From assembly GCA_964636385.1 (NCBI GenBank), contig CAZWSC010000082.1:1-49904 (forward strand): a stretch of 49,904 bases of DNA. The letters are read 5' to 3'. This DNA is from CAZWSC01 sp964636385 (GTDB taxonomy: Bacteria; Eisenbacteria; RBG-16-71-46; CAIMUX01). Under the pieces are notes generated by a model, which saw only the letters and a list, made by a program, of their open reading frames with translations, did not search any database and was not told where the DNA came from. This document shows, piece by piece, positions 40,877-49,904 of this stretch; position 1 is the stretch's first letter, and each line of letters opens with the position of its first letter. The position numbers and the translations under genes are program-made.

Positions 40877-43300
40877 ATGATGAGGGCGGGATTTGCGTTG
40901 CTGATGGTAGTCATGATCGCAGGAGTATCGAATGGCCCTGCCGCCGGAGGATCGGGGACGATCCAGGGGCGGGTGCTGGATGCAGGCACCGGGCAGCCCG
41001 TCGCTTTCGTTAACATGATTGTGCGCGGAACGGTGATCGGTTCATTCACCATGCCAGACGGTGACTTCACCATCCGGCAGGTTCCTGCCGGATCGCGAAC
41101 CTTGATCGCATCCTGCATTGGTTATGCACCGGCGATGCGGGTTGTTCAAGTCGAGGCCGGCCAGACCGTCAACATCGAGCTTTCCCTCGATCCCGTCGCG
41201 CTCAGTACGGATGAGGTTGTCGTAACGGGAACCAAGCAGCGTCGCTACATCAGGGACATCCCGATCCGCACTGACGTGCTGACCAGGCAGGCAATCGAAG
41301 ATCTGGGTGCGCACGACCTGTACGGTGCGCTGAAAGGTGCCCCCGGCGTGCGGGTAGAGCAGCAATGCCAGGCCTGCAACTTCTCACAGGTGCGGATGCT
41401 CGGGCTCAGCGGCGATCACACGCAGGTTCTCATCGACGGGCAGCCGCTGTACTCCGGGCTCGCCGGGGTCTATGGCCTCCAGCAGATCGGAACGGCCTCG
41501 ATCGAGCGCATCGAGGTCATCAAGGGAGCGGGATCGTCGCTGTATGGCAGCGGTGCGGTTGCCGGCGCAATCAACCTGATTTCTCGCACTCCCCGTTCGA
41601 AACCCGAGGCCAATCTCACGATGGAGCTGGGGCAACACAGGACCCAGAGGTACGAGTTCTCGGCTTCACAGCGGTTCGGCTCGACAGGGATCCTCCTCCA
41701 CGCCCAGCGCAACCGGGGCGACATCATAGATGAGACGGGGGATGGCGATGGGCGTAACGAGGTTTACCGCCCGGACGGCATCTCGGATCGGGTTCGAACA
41801 GACCTGATCTCCGGAGGCTTCAGCGCACTCTTCGAGGAAACCCCGTGGTTTGACGGCGTAACACTTCGGGGACGCACCCTGCATGAGAACCGCCAGGGAG
41901 GCGAACTCAGCAACGACTCCTACGAGATCGCCGATGATGTCTTCGAGAACCCTTTCACCGCCGGGACGGAAGATGTATCGACGAGCCGTTTCGAGGGTGA
42001 GCTGGCCATTCGCAAGGAGACACCGCTCCTCGGCCGGATCAGCGCAAGCGTGGCCTATGCCCACCAGGATCGAAACGCGACGAATGACACCTTCCTCAAT
42101 GACTACGAAGCGGCTCACGGGCAGCTGCCTCCCGTCGATCTTCTCAGACCGTACCTGGCGGAGGAGAAGATCTGGACCGGGAGCCTCGATCTCTCAAAGG
42201 TACTGGGTGGCCGGCATCGGATCCTGGCAGGACTGCAGGCAGCCAGGCATCAGGTCGACGAATCCGGCATGTATGTGGTGGTTGACACGGAAAGCCCCGG
42301 ACACGGGCTCGCCTACCGGGCCACAAGCGAGAAGCACGCGACCAATCTCGGGGTCTACTTGCAGGATGAGTTCGCCCTGCACGACAGGCTCGAGATTGTC
42401 CTTGGGGCCAGGTTTGACCACCACTCCTCTGAAGATGTCTTTCGAGGGGACGTATCCCCGTCGGAGGCCGCCGGATCGACCGTTGCCTACGATGAATCAG
42501 TGCTGAACCCCCGAATCGCGGTACGCTACAACGCATCGGACCGGGTCACGGTTCGGGCAACCGTCGGCACCGGGTTCCGCGTCCCGTACGGATTCTCCGA
42601 GGACCTGCACCTCTGCAGCGGATCGCCGCGGGTCTGGAAGTCTGCTGAGTTGCAGCCGGAGAAGTCCACAAGCTTCACGCTGTCGTCGGACTACTACCGC
42701 GGCCCACTCAATGGCGGGATCACTCTCTACCGGGTCAATGTCAGAGACAAGGTCGGTCTGGTGGATGCAAGCGACAAGGCTGCCGCGCGCGGCTATACCT
42801 ACGAGTGGCGGAACATCGACGACGCATATGTGCAGGGCGTCGAGCTCAACTGCCGGTGGGAGATCTCTCAACATCTCACACTTGATGCCGACGGAGGCAT
42901 AAGCCGTGGCGAGTACGGAAACGAGCGGGAAGACTGGCTGGGAACGACGTGGCAGCGAGAGAGCCGGCACCTCTCGCGTTTGGCACAATACACCGTGGGG
43001 ATCAAGCTGGAGGCCCGGCCGGAGAGGTGGCGTCTGGTGGGGAGCATTGATCTGCAGGGCCCGATGCATATCGACTACTACAAGGATGGTGAAGAACCAT
43101 CCGAGATCTTCGAGACCGAGGCTTTCTTTACAGCCGACGCGCGGGTCGTGCGGGCGTTTCCGGGCGGCATCAGTGTCTTCGCCGGTGGACGGAACCTGAT
43201 GAACTACGTGCAAGAGAGAAAACGTACCGACGATGCCGCGTTCATGTATGGACCGGTCTACGGCAGGATCCTCTACGGCGGTCTGTCGCTGGATCTGTAG
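40877..43300 (+). CDS. TonB-dependent outer-membrane receptor with N-terminal carboxypeptidase-like domain
   Basis: This 807-residue receptor has a signal peptide (1-22), a CarboxypepD_reg-like domain (about 27-108: IQGRVLDAGTGQPVAFVNM, DGDFTIRQVPAGSRTL), a plug (about 115-235) with GAPGVRVEQQCQACNFSQVR and VLIDGQPLYSGLAGVYGL, GSSLYGSGAVAGAINLI, and a 22-strand barrel to the terminal YGGLSLDL. The Cys-x2-CNFSQVR plug motif is common in a Bacteroidota subgroup. ATG 40877 follows AGGAGG closely; ATG 40880 is equally possible. With an iron-type DtxR upstream, an iron or siderophore ligand is inferred, not proven. Confidence 0.93.
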   Translation: MMRAGFALLMVVMIAGVSNGPAAGGSGTIQGRVLDAGTGQPVAFVNMIVRGTVIGSFTMPDGDFTIRQVPAGSRTLIASCIGYAPAMRVVQVEAGQTVNIELSLDPVALSTDEVVVTGTKQRRYIRDIPIRTDVLTRQAIEDLGAHDLYGALKGAPGVRVEQQCQACNFSQVRMLGLSGDHTQVLIDGQPLYSGLAGVYGLQQIGTASIERIEVIKGAGSSLYGSGAVAGAINLISRTPRSKPEANLTMELGQHRTQRYEFSASQRFGSTGILLHAQRNRGDIIDETGDGDGRNEVYRPDGISDRVRTDLISGGFSALFEETPWFDGVTLRGRTLHENRQGGELSNDSYEIADDVFENPFTAGTEDVSTSRFEGELAIRKETPLLGRISASVAYAHQDRNATNDTFLNDYEAAHGQLPPVDLLRPYLAEEKIWTGSLDLSKVLGGRHRILAGLQAARHQVDESGMYVVVDTESPGHGLAYRATSEKHATNLGVYLQDEFALHDRLEIVLGARFDHHSSEDVFRGDVSPSEAAGSTVAYDESVLNPRIAVRYNASDRVTVRATVGTGFRVPYGFSEDLHLCSGSPRVWKSAELQPEKSTSFTLSSDYYRGPLNGGITLYRVNVRDKVGLVDASDKAAARGYTYEWRNIDDAYVQGVELNCRWEISQHLTLDADGGISRGEYGNEREDWLGTTWQRESRHLSRLAQYTVGIKLEARPERWRLVGSIDLQGPMHIDYYKDGEEPSEIFETEAFFTADARVVRAFPGGISVFAGGRNLMNYVQERKRTDDAAFMYGPVYGRILYGGLSLDL

Positions 43301-43661
43301 TGGAAAGGGGCAGGTGTGACGCGATGTCGCCGCCGGCTGTCACCGATGACCCCGCAATCAGGCGGCGCCCTGGTCGCAGGTTCAGCCATGACGAACTGCT
43401 GTCCGGACTCGACCGGGTTGCCAAGGCTGCCGGGCCGTTTCGAGCAGCGATCGGCACCGGGAGGGCACCCGCTGCCTGAGGGTCCATGAGGGCTCGAGCC
43501 GCGCAACCCGTCTTGAGTCTGAGGCACATTTCCTGCATCAAATTGACAGACCTGTCGGTATCATGGCTACGGCGTCCCGGAGCAAACTCCCGAGACGTTC
43601 CGTGTTGAACGGGTTGTGAGGCAATGTGGTGCGCCAGTGGTTGTATGGAGCGGAATCGCGT
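43301..43661 (+). other. Gap before the tolC-like gene, with a TTGACA promoter element
   Basis: 361 bases without a certain gene. A frame 43324-43479 (51 residues, starts MSPPAVTDDPAIRR) has a weak ribosome site and no known match. TTGACA at 43543-43548 is a perfect -35; GCTACG 17 bases on is a poor -10. The efflux genes may start transcription here. Confidence 0.4.
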
Positions 43662-45236
43662 ATGACGCAGCAGATTATCGGGGCAGCCATGAAGCTCTTC
43701 TCCAGACGCCGGATTCCCGGACCGCAGCGACGGAAGGCCGCTCCGGCTGTCATACTTGCCGCCATTATCGGGGGCTCCCTGGTACCCGGATTCGGCCATG
43801 CCGGGGCGGAGGCGCCGCAAGATGCCGCGGCAGGACAGGACCCGGCCCGCTATGAACCGCCGCGGGATGCCGCCACAGCGATTGCGGCGATTCCGGGATC
43901 TCCGGAGGTCCTGAGCCTCACAGCCTGTGTGGAAGCGGCGATCGCCGCCAACCCCCGCCTGATTGCCGAGAGGCGCGGGGAAGGGGAACTGGCCGGGCAG
44001 ATGTGGCAGGCGACCTCGCTGGGATTGCCCCGAGTCGACCTCAGCGGTGACTGGTCCCGCAGCCGCGACCCCAGCTTCGCCCTGGACGAGACTTTCAGCG
44101 GACGTGGCGTGGATGAAGATGCAGAGCTTCCTTTCGACTTCTTCCCGGACCCTGGCGACATCAGGGCGCAGACCTTCTGGAGAGCCGGCATCGACGCATC
44201 CTGGGAGATCAACCCCGGGCTGATCCTGAACGCCGTCCGGGCGGCCGGAAAGGGATTGGAGAGGCAGCGGGTCATCATCCTGGGGACAGAGCAGCAGGTC
44301 GTGGAGGAGGTGATCGCGGCATACCAGGGTGTGATACGTGCGGCCGAGCAGGTGTCCGCGACGGAATCGGTGATGGATGCACGCAGGGAGTTCCTTGAGA
44401 TCAGCCGCCGCCGGTTCAGGCTGGATCTCGACACGCCTCTGGACACACTGCAGGCCGCGGTGTCGCTCGCGAATGCGCAGACCCCCTGGCGACATGCGAA
44501 ACAGAACCTGCGCAACTCCGGATCCAGGCTGAACGCCGTCATGGGGCGTGATCCGTTGGCGCCGATATCGATTTCCGCCGAACAGGAAATCGAGACTGAT
44601 CCCGTGGATCCGGACGCGGCGGTCGCCCTTGCGATGAGCCGCCCCGACATCCGGGAGATGATCCTGCTCGAGCAGATCCTGGGCAGGAACCGCGGGGCGC
44701 AGAAGGCGGGGCATCGTCCCTATCTCTCGCTCTACGGATCATATGGATACGTTGCCCGCGAGATCGGCGACCTGGGTGACTCCGGCAAGGATTCCTGGCG
44801 CGCGAGCGCATCCCTGAGGGTGCCGGTCTTCGACGGGTTTCTGACCAGGGGGCTGGTTCAGGAGACTGAGGCTTCGATCAGAAGGCTGAGGGCTCAGAGG
44901 GAAGGCGCGGAACAGCAGGCGAAGGTGGAGGTGCTTACACTCCTGGGCGATCTGGAAGCCGCGCGCGAGAACTACCATGCCGCACGGCTGAACATGACTG
45001 CTGCCGAGGACGCCATGCGCGCGACTCTCCTTCGCTACGTGAACAACAAGGCGGATTATCTGGAGGTTCTGAACGCCGAGGCGAACCGCTTCACCGCGCG
45101 CGGCAATCTCATACACGCCAGACACGATGTGATGACCTTGACCGCTTCGCTCAAGCGGGCCATGGGGATCTGCCCCATGAGTCCCCTGGGCGAAGCGGAA
45201 CGGCCCGGAAGAGGGCGAACGGGGAGGAAACAGTAG
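43662..45236 (+). CDS. TolC-family outer-membrane efflux channel
   Basis: This protein of about 524 residues has the TolC/OEP duplicated-helix fold: VLSLTACVEAAIAANPRLIAERRG starts repeat one, and helices with SRRRFRLDLDTPLDTLQA and AANAQ-like SLANAQTPWRHAKQNLRNSGSRLNAVMG, then EQILGRNRGAQKAGHRPYLSLYGSYGY and FDGFLTRGLVQETEASIRRL in repeat two. The signal peptide is AAPAVILAAIIGGSLVPGFGHAG. ATG 43662 has GGAG 11 nt upstream; ATG 43689 would give a simpler leader. The residues 43662-43700 resemble a TetR first helix. Its TAG abuts the adaptor ATG, so the pump genes are one operon. Confidence 0.9.
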   Translation: MTQQIIGAAMKLFSRRRIPGPQRRKAAPAVILAAIIGGSLVPGFGHAGAEAPQDAAAGQDPARYEPPRDAATAIAAIPGSPEVLSLTACVEAAIAANPRLIAERRGEGELAGQMWQATSLGLPRVDLSGDWSRSRDPSFALDETFSGRGVDEDAELPFDFFPDPGDIRAQTFWRAGIDASWEINPGLILNAVRAAGKGLERQRVIILGTEQQVVEEVIAAYQGVIRAAEQVSATESVMDARREFLEISRRRFRLDLDTPLDTLQAAVSLANAQTPWRHAKQNLRNSGSRLNAVMGRDPLAPISISAEQEIETDPVDPDAAVALAMSRPDIREMILLEQILGRNRGAQKAGHRPYLSLYGSYGYVAREIGDLGDSGKDSWRASASLRVPVFDGFLTRGLVQETEASIRRLRAQREGAEQQAKVEVLTLLGDLEAARENYHAARLNMTAAEDAMRATLLRYVNNKADYLEVLNAEANRFTARGNLIHARHDVMTLTASLKRAMGICPMSPLGEAERPGRGRTGRKQ

Positions 45237-46451
45237 ATGAGCGCGCGCAATGCTGGATGGTTGCTCATGGCGGCCGCCGGGATGCTCCCGGCCTGGGCCG
45301 GGTGCGCCCGCCAGGCCGAGTCGTCCGATACCACCCGGGCGTCGATGGAGGCTCCGCGGAATGTGAGGATCATGGAGGTGGAGGAGATCTCGCTGAGCGA
45401 GCTCCTGGGCATCTCGGGGCCGATGAAGGCGATACAGGCGGCGGATATCAGCACCGAGGAGGCCGGGGTTGTACAAGCCCTTCCCTCAGACAAGGGTTCG
45501 TCGGTGCGTAAGGGGGATGTGCTGGTTCAACTCGACAGGGGTCTTCTGGCCGCAGAACTGGACGCAGCGAAGGCCGACAGGGAGCTGACAAGCTACAACG
45601 AGAGCCGCACGCGGGCGCTGTTCGAGGAGAACTCGGTGAGCGGGCAGGAGATGCTCCAGGCCGCCACGGCCCTGAAGAGAGCGCAGGCCGCCGAGGATGC
45701 TGCGCAGATCCGGTACGAGAGGGCGGCCGTCAAGGCCCCCTTCTCCGGGATTGTGACCGAGCGGTATGTGGAGATCGGGGAGTACATACTTCCAGGCATG
45801 CCTGTCGCCAGGGTGGTCGACCCGTACGTGCTGAAGCTGATGGCTTCTGTCGGCGAGCGGGACGTCGCGCGCATCTCCGAAGGAGCCCTTGTTGAGGTGT
45901 ACCAGGACGGCGTGTCCGGCCCAGCTGAAGGTGTTGTTGAGTGGGTCGGCTTCGAGGCTGATCCTGGAACAGGGAAGTTTCCGGTCGAGATACACATCCC
46001 GAATCCCGACCTGAGGCTCCGGCCCGGAGTCGTAGGCAGGGCTTCGGTGGTCAGGGAGGTTCACGACGGAGTGGTGGGGATCCCCAGAGATGCAGTGGTC
46101 ATGAGCGATCGCGGTCCCACAGTCTTCGTCCTGGAGAACGGCATGGCCAGTCGCAGGGAGGTCGTGCTGGGGCCGGACCAGGGAATGATGGTCGTGGTTA
46201 CCAGGGGAGTCCGGACCGGCGACCAGCTGATCGTTCGCGGTCAGAGGGATGTGCTGGACGGCGATGCCGTGCAGGTCCGGGAAGTCGCCCGCGATCATGA
46301 CGGCACCATGGATCACGATCCGGACGAGGTCCGTCACAGCGCCGAGGCTTCCCGTGATGCATCAGGCGGCGCTGAATCGCTCCGCCATGCGTCCGGCAAC
46401 GCCGGGGCTCTTGGCCCCGCCCCCGGCGAAGGTGAAGGGACGGCTCGATGA
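45237..46451 (+). CDS. RND/HlyD-family periplasmic adaptor lipoprotein
   Basis: This 404-residue adaptor starts one base after the channel gene's stop; GGAGG lies 9 nt upstream. The signal peptide ends at AWAGC, so Cys23 is probably lipidated. Order: beta-barrel start, lipoyl half (DISTEEAGVVQALPSDKG), hairpin (about 100-150), lipoyl half (VKAPFSGIVTERYVEIGEYI), barrel (VASVGERDV-like LMASVGERDVARI) and membrane-proximal domain. The last 60 residues are an odd His/Asp/Ala/Gly tail (RDHDGTMDHDPDEVRH). Its stop overlaps the pump gene as ATGA. It links the RND protein to the channel. Confidence 0.92.
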   Translation: MSARNAGWLLMAAAGMLPAWAGCARQAESSDTTRASMEAPRNVRIMEVEEISLSELLGISGPMKAIQAADISTEEAGVVQALPSDKGSSVRKGDVLVQLDRGLLAAELDAAKADRELTSYNESRTRALFEENSVSGQEMLQAATALKRAQAAEDAAQIRYERAAVKAPFSGIVTERYVEIGEYILPGMPVARVVDPYVLKLMASVGERDVARISEGALVEVYQDGVSGPAEGVVEWVGFEADPGTGKFPVEIHIPNPDLRLRPGVVGRASVVREVHDGVVGIPRDAVVMSDRGPTVFVLENGMASRREVVLGPDQGMMVVVTRGVRTGDQLIVRGQRDVLDGDAVQVREVARDHDGTMDHDPDEVRHSAEASRDASGGAESLRHASGNAGALGPAPGEGEGTAR

Positions 46452-49400
46452 GAATCACCGAGCTGTCGATCAGGCGCTCCGTCACGGTCTTCTCCCTGAT
46501 GGTCCTCGCGGTCATTATGGGAATCACCTCGTACAGGGTTCTCCCCCGGGAAGCACAACCTGATGTGAAGATACCGTACGTGATGGTCTTCGCCCCGTAT
46601 TACGGGACGAGCCCGGCGGACATGGAGAACCTGGTCACCCGCAAGCTGGAGACGGAGCTGAAGGGGCTGGCCGACCTCAGGGAGATGACCAGCACCTCGT
46701 CCGAGGGCGCGACGAGCATCTTCCTGGAGTTCGACCCCAGGGCCGAGATGAGTGATGTTCTTCAGAGCGTCCGCGATGCCGTGGAGCTCGCCAGGCCGCA
46801 TTTGCCGCAGGATGTCCGCGAGGATCTTCTGGTGCGGGAACTCAGCGCAGACGACTGGCCGATGATGCGTGTGGTGGTTTCCGGCGACTACGACCCTGTG
46901 CTGTTGAAGAAGACCGCGGAGGATCTCCAGGAGGAGCTGGAGCGGATCCCCGGAGTTCTCGAGGTCGAGTTGAGCGGCGGCGTGGAGCAGGAGGTACGGG
47001 TCGACGTCGATCCGGAACGCCTGCGCGTCTACGGCCTCAGCCTCGCCGATGTGAAAGACGCCATCAGCCTGCAGAACATCACAATGCCGACGGGCGAGAT
47101 CTCGCTGGGGACCTATGACTACCTCGTGCGCGTGCCCGGGGAGTTCGAGACAGTCGAGCAGATGCTCGGCATCGTGCTGAATCCCGCCGTGAATCCCCCC
47201 GTCTACCTCAAGGACGTGGCCGACGTCGCGCTGGGCCTGCAGGATCGCAGGACGATCTCGCGCCTGAACCAGGTCGAGGCCGTCACGCTTGCGGTGAAGA
47301 AGCGCGCCGGGGAGAACATCCTGCGGATTGCCGACACTGCCAGAGGGATCATCGACCAGACGCTTCCCCTCATGCCCGAGGGGACACAGGTCAAGGTGGT
47401 TGCCGACAACGCCGTCTACGTGCGCGACATGGTGAGCGAACTGGAGAACAACATCCTGACCGGGATGATCCTTGTCGTGGGTGTTCTCTTCCTCTTCCTG
47501 GGAGTGACAAACGCCATATTCGCCGGGATCGCAATCCCGTTCGCGATGCTGATCTCCTTCGTCGTGCTGAGGGCGATCGGGTACACGCTGAACATCGTGG
47601 TTCTCTTCTCCCTGATTCTGGCTTTGGGAATGCTGGTGGATAATGCGATCGTCATAGTCGAGAACATCTTCCGCCACCGCATCCTCGGCCATGGCCGGGA
47701 GGATGCCGCCCTCCTGGGGACGAGGCAGGTCTCTGGCGCCGTGACGGCATCCACACTCACAACCGTGGCAGCCTTTCTTCCCATGGCGTTCTGGCCCGGT
47801 ATCACCGGCGAGTTCATGAAGTACCTCCCGATCACGGTGATGATCACTCTCCTCTCATCCCTGCTTGTCGCTCTCGTAATCAACCCCGTGCTTTGTTCCC
47901 GCTTCATGCGCCTGCCCGGCAAGGGGGGCAGGAAGAGCCGCTTCGGTGACCGCCTGATGCAGAGGGCGCTGGCCGCCTACGAGCCGGTTCTGCGCTGGGC
48001 CCTGGGGCACCGATTCCTGAGCATGCTGGGAACGGCAGCACTCTTTGTGGTCGTCGTGACGCTGTTCGCGATCTTCAACCACGGGATCGAGTTCTTTCCC
48101 GATCCGGATCCGACCTATGCGTACGTCCGGATCGAGGCGCCGTCCGGAACGAGGCTGGAGGTGAGCGACTCCTACGTACGCGCGGTCGAGCGGGAGGTGG
48201 CCAGGGTCCCAGATCTGAGGGCCTACATAGCCGACGTGGGATCGGGCGGCGGCAACGTCTTTGGAGGACCGGGCGGCGGCGTTTCCAGCGTCAGCCTGGT
48301 GACGATGGAGTTCGTCAGGGAAGAGGAGCGCAAGGGTTCGTCAAGGGAGGCCCTTGAGGATCTGCGGGTCCGGCTGCGCCCTTTCACAGGCGCCCGGGTC
48401 TACATCGAGGTTGAGGATGCCGGGCCGCCCACCGGCCCTCCGGTGAATGTGGAGGTGTCGGGGCGCGACTTCGCGGTCCTGGGGTTGTACGCCGACCGGA
48501 TCAAGGAGAGGATCCGCGACATCCCCGGTCTTGTGGACCTCAAGGACAACTACGACCGCGGCCGCCCCGAGATCCGCGTCCTGCCCGATCCGGACAAGGC
48601 CGGGCGCTACGGGCTGCGCAACTGGGATATCGCGAGCACCGTCCAGACCGCCCTGCAGGGTGAGGATGTCTCCAAGTTCCGGGTCGGCGAGGACGAGTAC
48701 GACATCCGTGTGCGCTACCGTCAGCCGTCCCGCCGCAGCGTGGAGGATCTGGAATCAATGACGGTCTTCCATGAAGGGAACACGATACCGCTGACGGCCT
48801 TTGCCGGGATCGGCTACACGACCGGCCTGGGTTCGATATCCAGAATCGACGGCCGCCGCGTTGTGACCATCAGCGCGGACGCGGCGAAGGGGTTCAACGG
48901 AAACGCGATCCTCTCCGAGGTCAGGCGCAGGTTGGCCGACCTGGACATGCCGCAGGGGTACTCAATCAGTTACACAGGAGAGAGCAGGGAGCAGGATGAG
49001 GCTCAGGAGTTCCTGAGTGAAGCGTTCGTAATCGCGATCATGCTGATCTTCATCGTGCTGATCACGCAGTTCGGTTCGGTCACAACCCCCTTTGTCATCC
49101 TGTTCAGTGTGATCCTGTCGCTGATGGGCGTGCTGATAGGGCTGCTGGTTACCGGTACTCCCTTCGGGATCATCATGACCGGAGTAGGTGTGATCTCGCT
49201 GGCGGGAGTGGTCGTTAACAATGCCATCGTGCTTCTGGACTACGTCAGCAAACTGCGGGACGAAGGTCTGGAGAAGCTCGAGGCGCTGATCGAGGCGGGG
49301 AAGACGCGCTTCCGTCCCGTAATGCTGACGGCAGTCACCACCGTACTCGGGCTGGTTCCCCTGACCACCGGCATTGCGCTGGATTTCGGCAGAGTCCTGC

Positions 49401-49630
49401 AGGGGGACTTCGGCCATGCGCTGCGGATCGGGGGGGAGTCGAGCCAGTGGTGGGGGGCGATGGGAGTCGCCGTCATCTTCGGCCTGAGCGTGGCGACGTT
49501 CCTGACCCTGGTCGTTGTGCCGGTCATGTACTCGTCCATCGATCCGGCGAAGCGGCTGTTCCGCTTCATCCTCTGGGACTTCTGGGCCGGCCTGCCGGGC
49601 CGCGGCCGGGCTGGGGAGCCTGTCGGTTAG
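46448..49630 (+). CDS. RND-family proton-driven efflux pump
   Basis: This 1060-residue inner-membrane pump has 12 helices and two large periplasmic loops. The N-terminus RITELSIRRSVTVFSLMVLAVI is typical, and helix 4 has GMLVDNAIVIVENI with Asp398 and Asn399 where AcrB has Asp407-Asp408. The second half has GVISLAGVVVNNAIVLLDYV and RFRPVMLTAVTTVLGLVPL. A Gly-rich stretch (GSGGGNVFGGPGGG) lies in the second loop. ATGA overlap with the adaptor gene indicates coupling. The substrate is unknown; the iron-type regulator upstream raises siderophore or metal-stress export as hypotheses. No heavy-metal (HME) signature was recognised. Confidence 0.93.
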   Translation: MRITELSIRRSVTVFSLMVLAVIMGITSYRVLPREAQPDVKIPYVMVFAPYYGTSPADMENLVTRKLETELKGLADLREMTSTSSEGATSIFLEFDPRAEMSDVLQSVRDAVELARPHLPQDVREDLLVRELSADDWPMMRVVVSGDYDPVLLKKTAEDLQEELERIPGVLEVELSGGVEQEVRVDVDPERLRVYGLSLADVKDAISLQNITMPTGEISLGTYDYLVRVPGEFETVEQMLGIVLNPAVNPPVYLKDVADVALGLQDRRTISRLNQVEAVTLAVKKRAGENILRIADTARGIIDQTLPLMPEGTQVKVVADNAVYVRDMVSELENNILTGMILVVGVLFLFLGVTNAIFAGIAIPFAMLISFVVLRAIGYTLNIVVLFSLILALGMLVDNAIVIVENIFRHRILGHGREDAALLGTRQVSGAVTASTLTTVAAFLPMAFWPGITGEFMKYLPITVMITLLSSLLVALVINPVLCSRFMRLPGKGGRKSRFGDRLMQRALAAYEPVLRWALGHRFLSMLGTAALFVVVVTLFAIFNHGIEFFPDPDPTYAYVRIEAPSGTRLEVSDSYVRAVEREVARVPDLRAYIADVGSGGGNVFGGPGGGVSSVSLVTMEFVREEERKGSSREALEDLRVRLRPFTGARVYIEVEDAGPPTGPPVNVEVSGRDFAVLGLYADRIKERIRDIPGLVDLKDNYDRGRPEIRVLPDPDKAGRYGLRNWDIASTVQTALQGEDVSKFRVGEDEYDIRVRYRQPSRRSVEDLESMTVFHEGNTIPLTAFAGIGYTTGLGSISRIDGRRVVTISADAAKGFNGNAILSEVRRRLADLDMPQGYSISYTGESREQDEAQEFLSEAFVIAIMLIFIVLITQFGSVTTPFVILFSVILSLMGVLIGLLVTGTPFGIIMTGVGVISLAGVVVNNAIVLLDYVSKLRDEGLEKLEALIEAGKTRFRPVMLTAVTTVLGLVPLTTGIALDFGRVLQGDFGHALRIGGESSQWWGAMGVAVIFGLSVATFLTLVVVPVMYSSIDPAKRLFRFILWDFWAGLPGRGRAGEPVG

Positions 49631-49673
49631 CCGGGCCGCGAGATCGCCCCAACCAATCGCACTGTGTCATTGA

Positions 49674-49904
49674 TCACCTGTAGGACAATCCTGCCATGAT
49701 CTCGCCCGCATCTCTAAAGGCGGGCGGATGATCTATCACGACCTGCACCGGAGGTTCCTGCGCGGCTCGGCGAGTGGCCAGGCGCGTGGCGCAGGATCTT
49801 CCCCACCACGTCGGGATCGGTCAGGAACGCCAGCACCGTCATCGGCACGCGCCGCTCGCGGGTAGAGCAGCGAGGGCAGGCAAGCGCGTCCACCGACAAC
49901 ACCC
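49674..49904 (-). pseudogene. IS91-type transposase remnant, C-terminal end, frameshifted, continues past window
   Basis: The minus-strand frame entering from the right edge reads ALACPRC, then VLAFLTDPDVVGKILRH, the C-terminal zinc-ribbon end of IS91-family (Y2) transposases. The Cys pair is followed by extra residues (STRERRVP) where CGGRMR is usual. After KILRH the expected LGLPT is broken: this frame runs into unrelated residues and stops at 49714, while the next frame continues with LATRRAAQEPPVQVV to a stop at 49674. A small deletion near 49790 would explain this. The catalytic part is outside the window. Confidence 0.65.

Overview
This is a GC-rich stretch of a Gram-negative (diderm) bacterial chromosome. 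Envelope genes dominate: LpxH, PorV-like and Omp85-like barrels, a TonB receptor, and TolC/adaptor/RND and MacAB-like exporters. A subtilase ends in a FlgD-Ig/T9SS-like C-terminal domain. The mix of that C-terminal domain, a PorV-family protein, an FN3 lipoprotein and heavy use of AGG arginine codons suggests the FCB superphylum or relatives (Krumholzibacteriota, Eisenbacteria or Latescibacterota would all fit). The phylum is an inference and cannot be fixed from this window. No rRNA, tRNA, CRISPR array or intact prophage was seen.

Layout. 1-744: 5' part of an S1-domain protein. 1390-3098: spermidine branch, a eukaryote-type AdoMet decarboxylase translationally coupled to spermidine synthase, behind a long leader. 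3106-6426: MacA/MacB-like exporter with split ATPase and permease. 6617-7945: DEAD-box helicase. 8245-11390: a sulfur/selenium handling locus, an orphan sulfate-binding protein divergent from a YedF-type protein, a DUF3343 protein and a class V cysteine desulfurase. 11400-14673: overlapping operon (TIGR02757, thioesterase, cytidylate-kinase-like protein, MFS exporter). 14747-18053: YggS, TlpA-like lipoprotein, SPFH and NfeD proteins.

18349-22533: secreted subtilase, then a plant/trypanosome-type phosphoglycerate mutase. 22576-27964: MotA/MotB, an Hpt-HDOD fusion, an AmiC-like amidase and an M23 peptidase, all on the minus strand, a cell-wall cluster with no other motility gene in view. 28324-29118: LpxH. 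29147-32412: FN3 lipoprotein, DUF4384 protein and PorV-like protein. 32688-33074: ArsR-type regulator.

33149-39521: compact plus-strand run rlmN, NtrY-like kinase, NtrX-like sigma54 activator, Omp85-like barrel and DUF4390 protein, with every junction overlapping. 39861-49630: iron-type DtxR regulator carrying a FeoA domain, a TonB receptor, then a TolC-adaptor-RND tripartite pump; two TTAG-N6-CTA sites flank the regulator gene. The right edge holds a frameshifted remnant of an IS91-type transposase, the only mobile-element trace.

The strongest leads are the bacterial eukaryote-type AdoMetDC with its structured leader, the NtrYX-Omp85-DUF4390 unit with two CTG-TGA junctions, the metal-regulated receptor/pump block, the FN3-DUF4384-PorV envelope set, and the Hpt-HDOD fusion beside MotAB.
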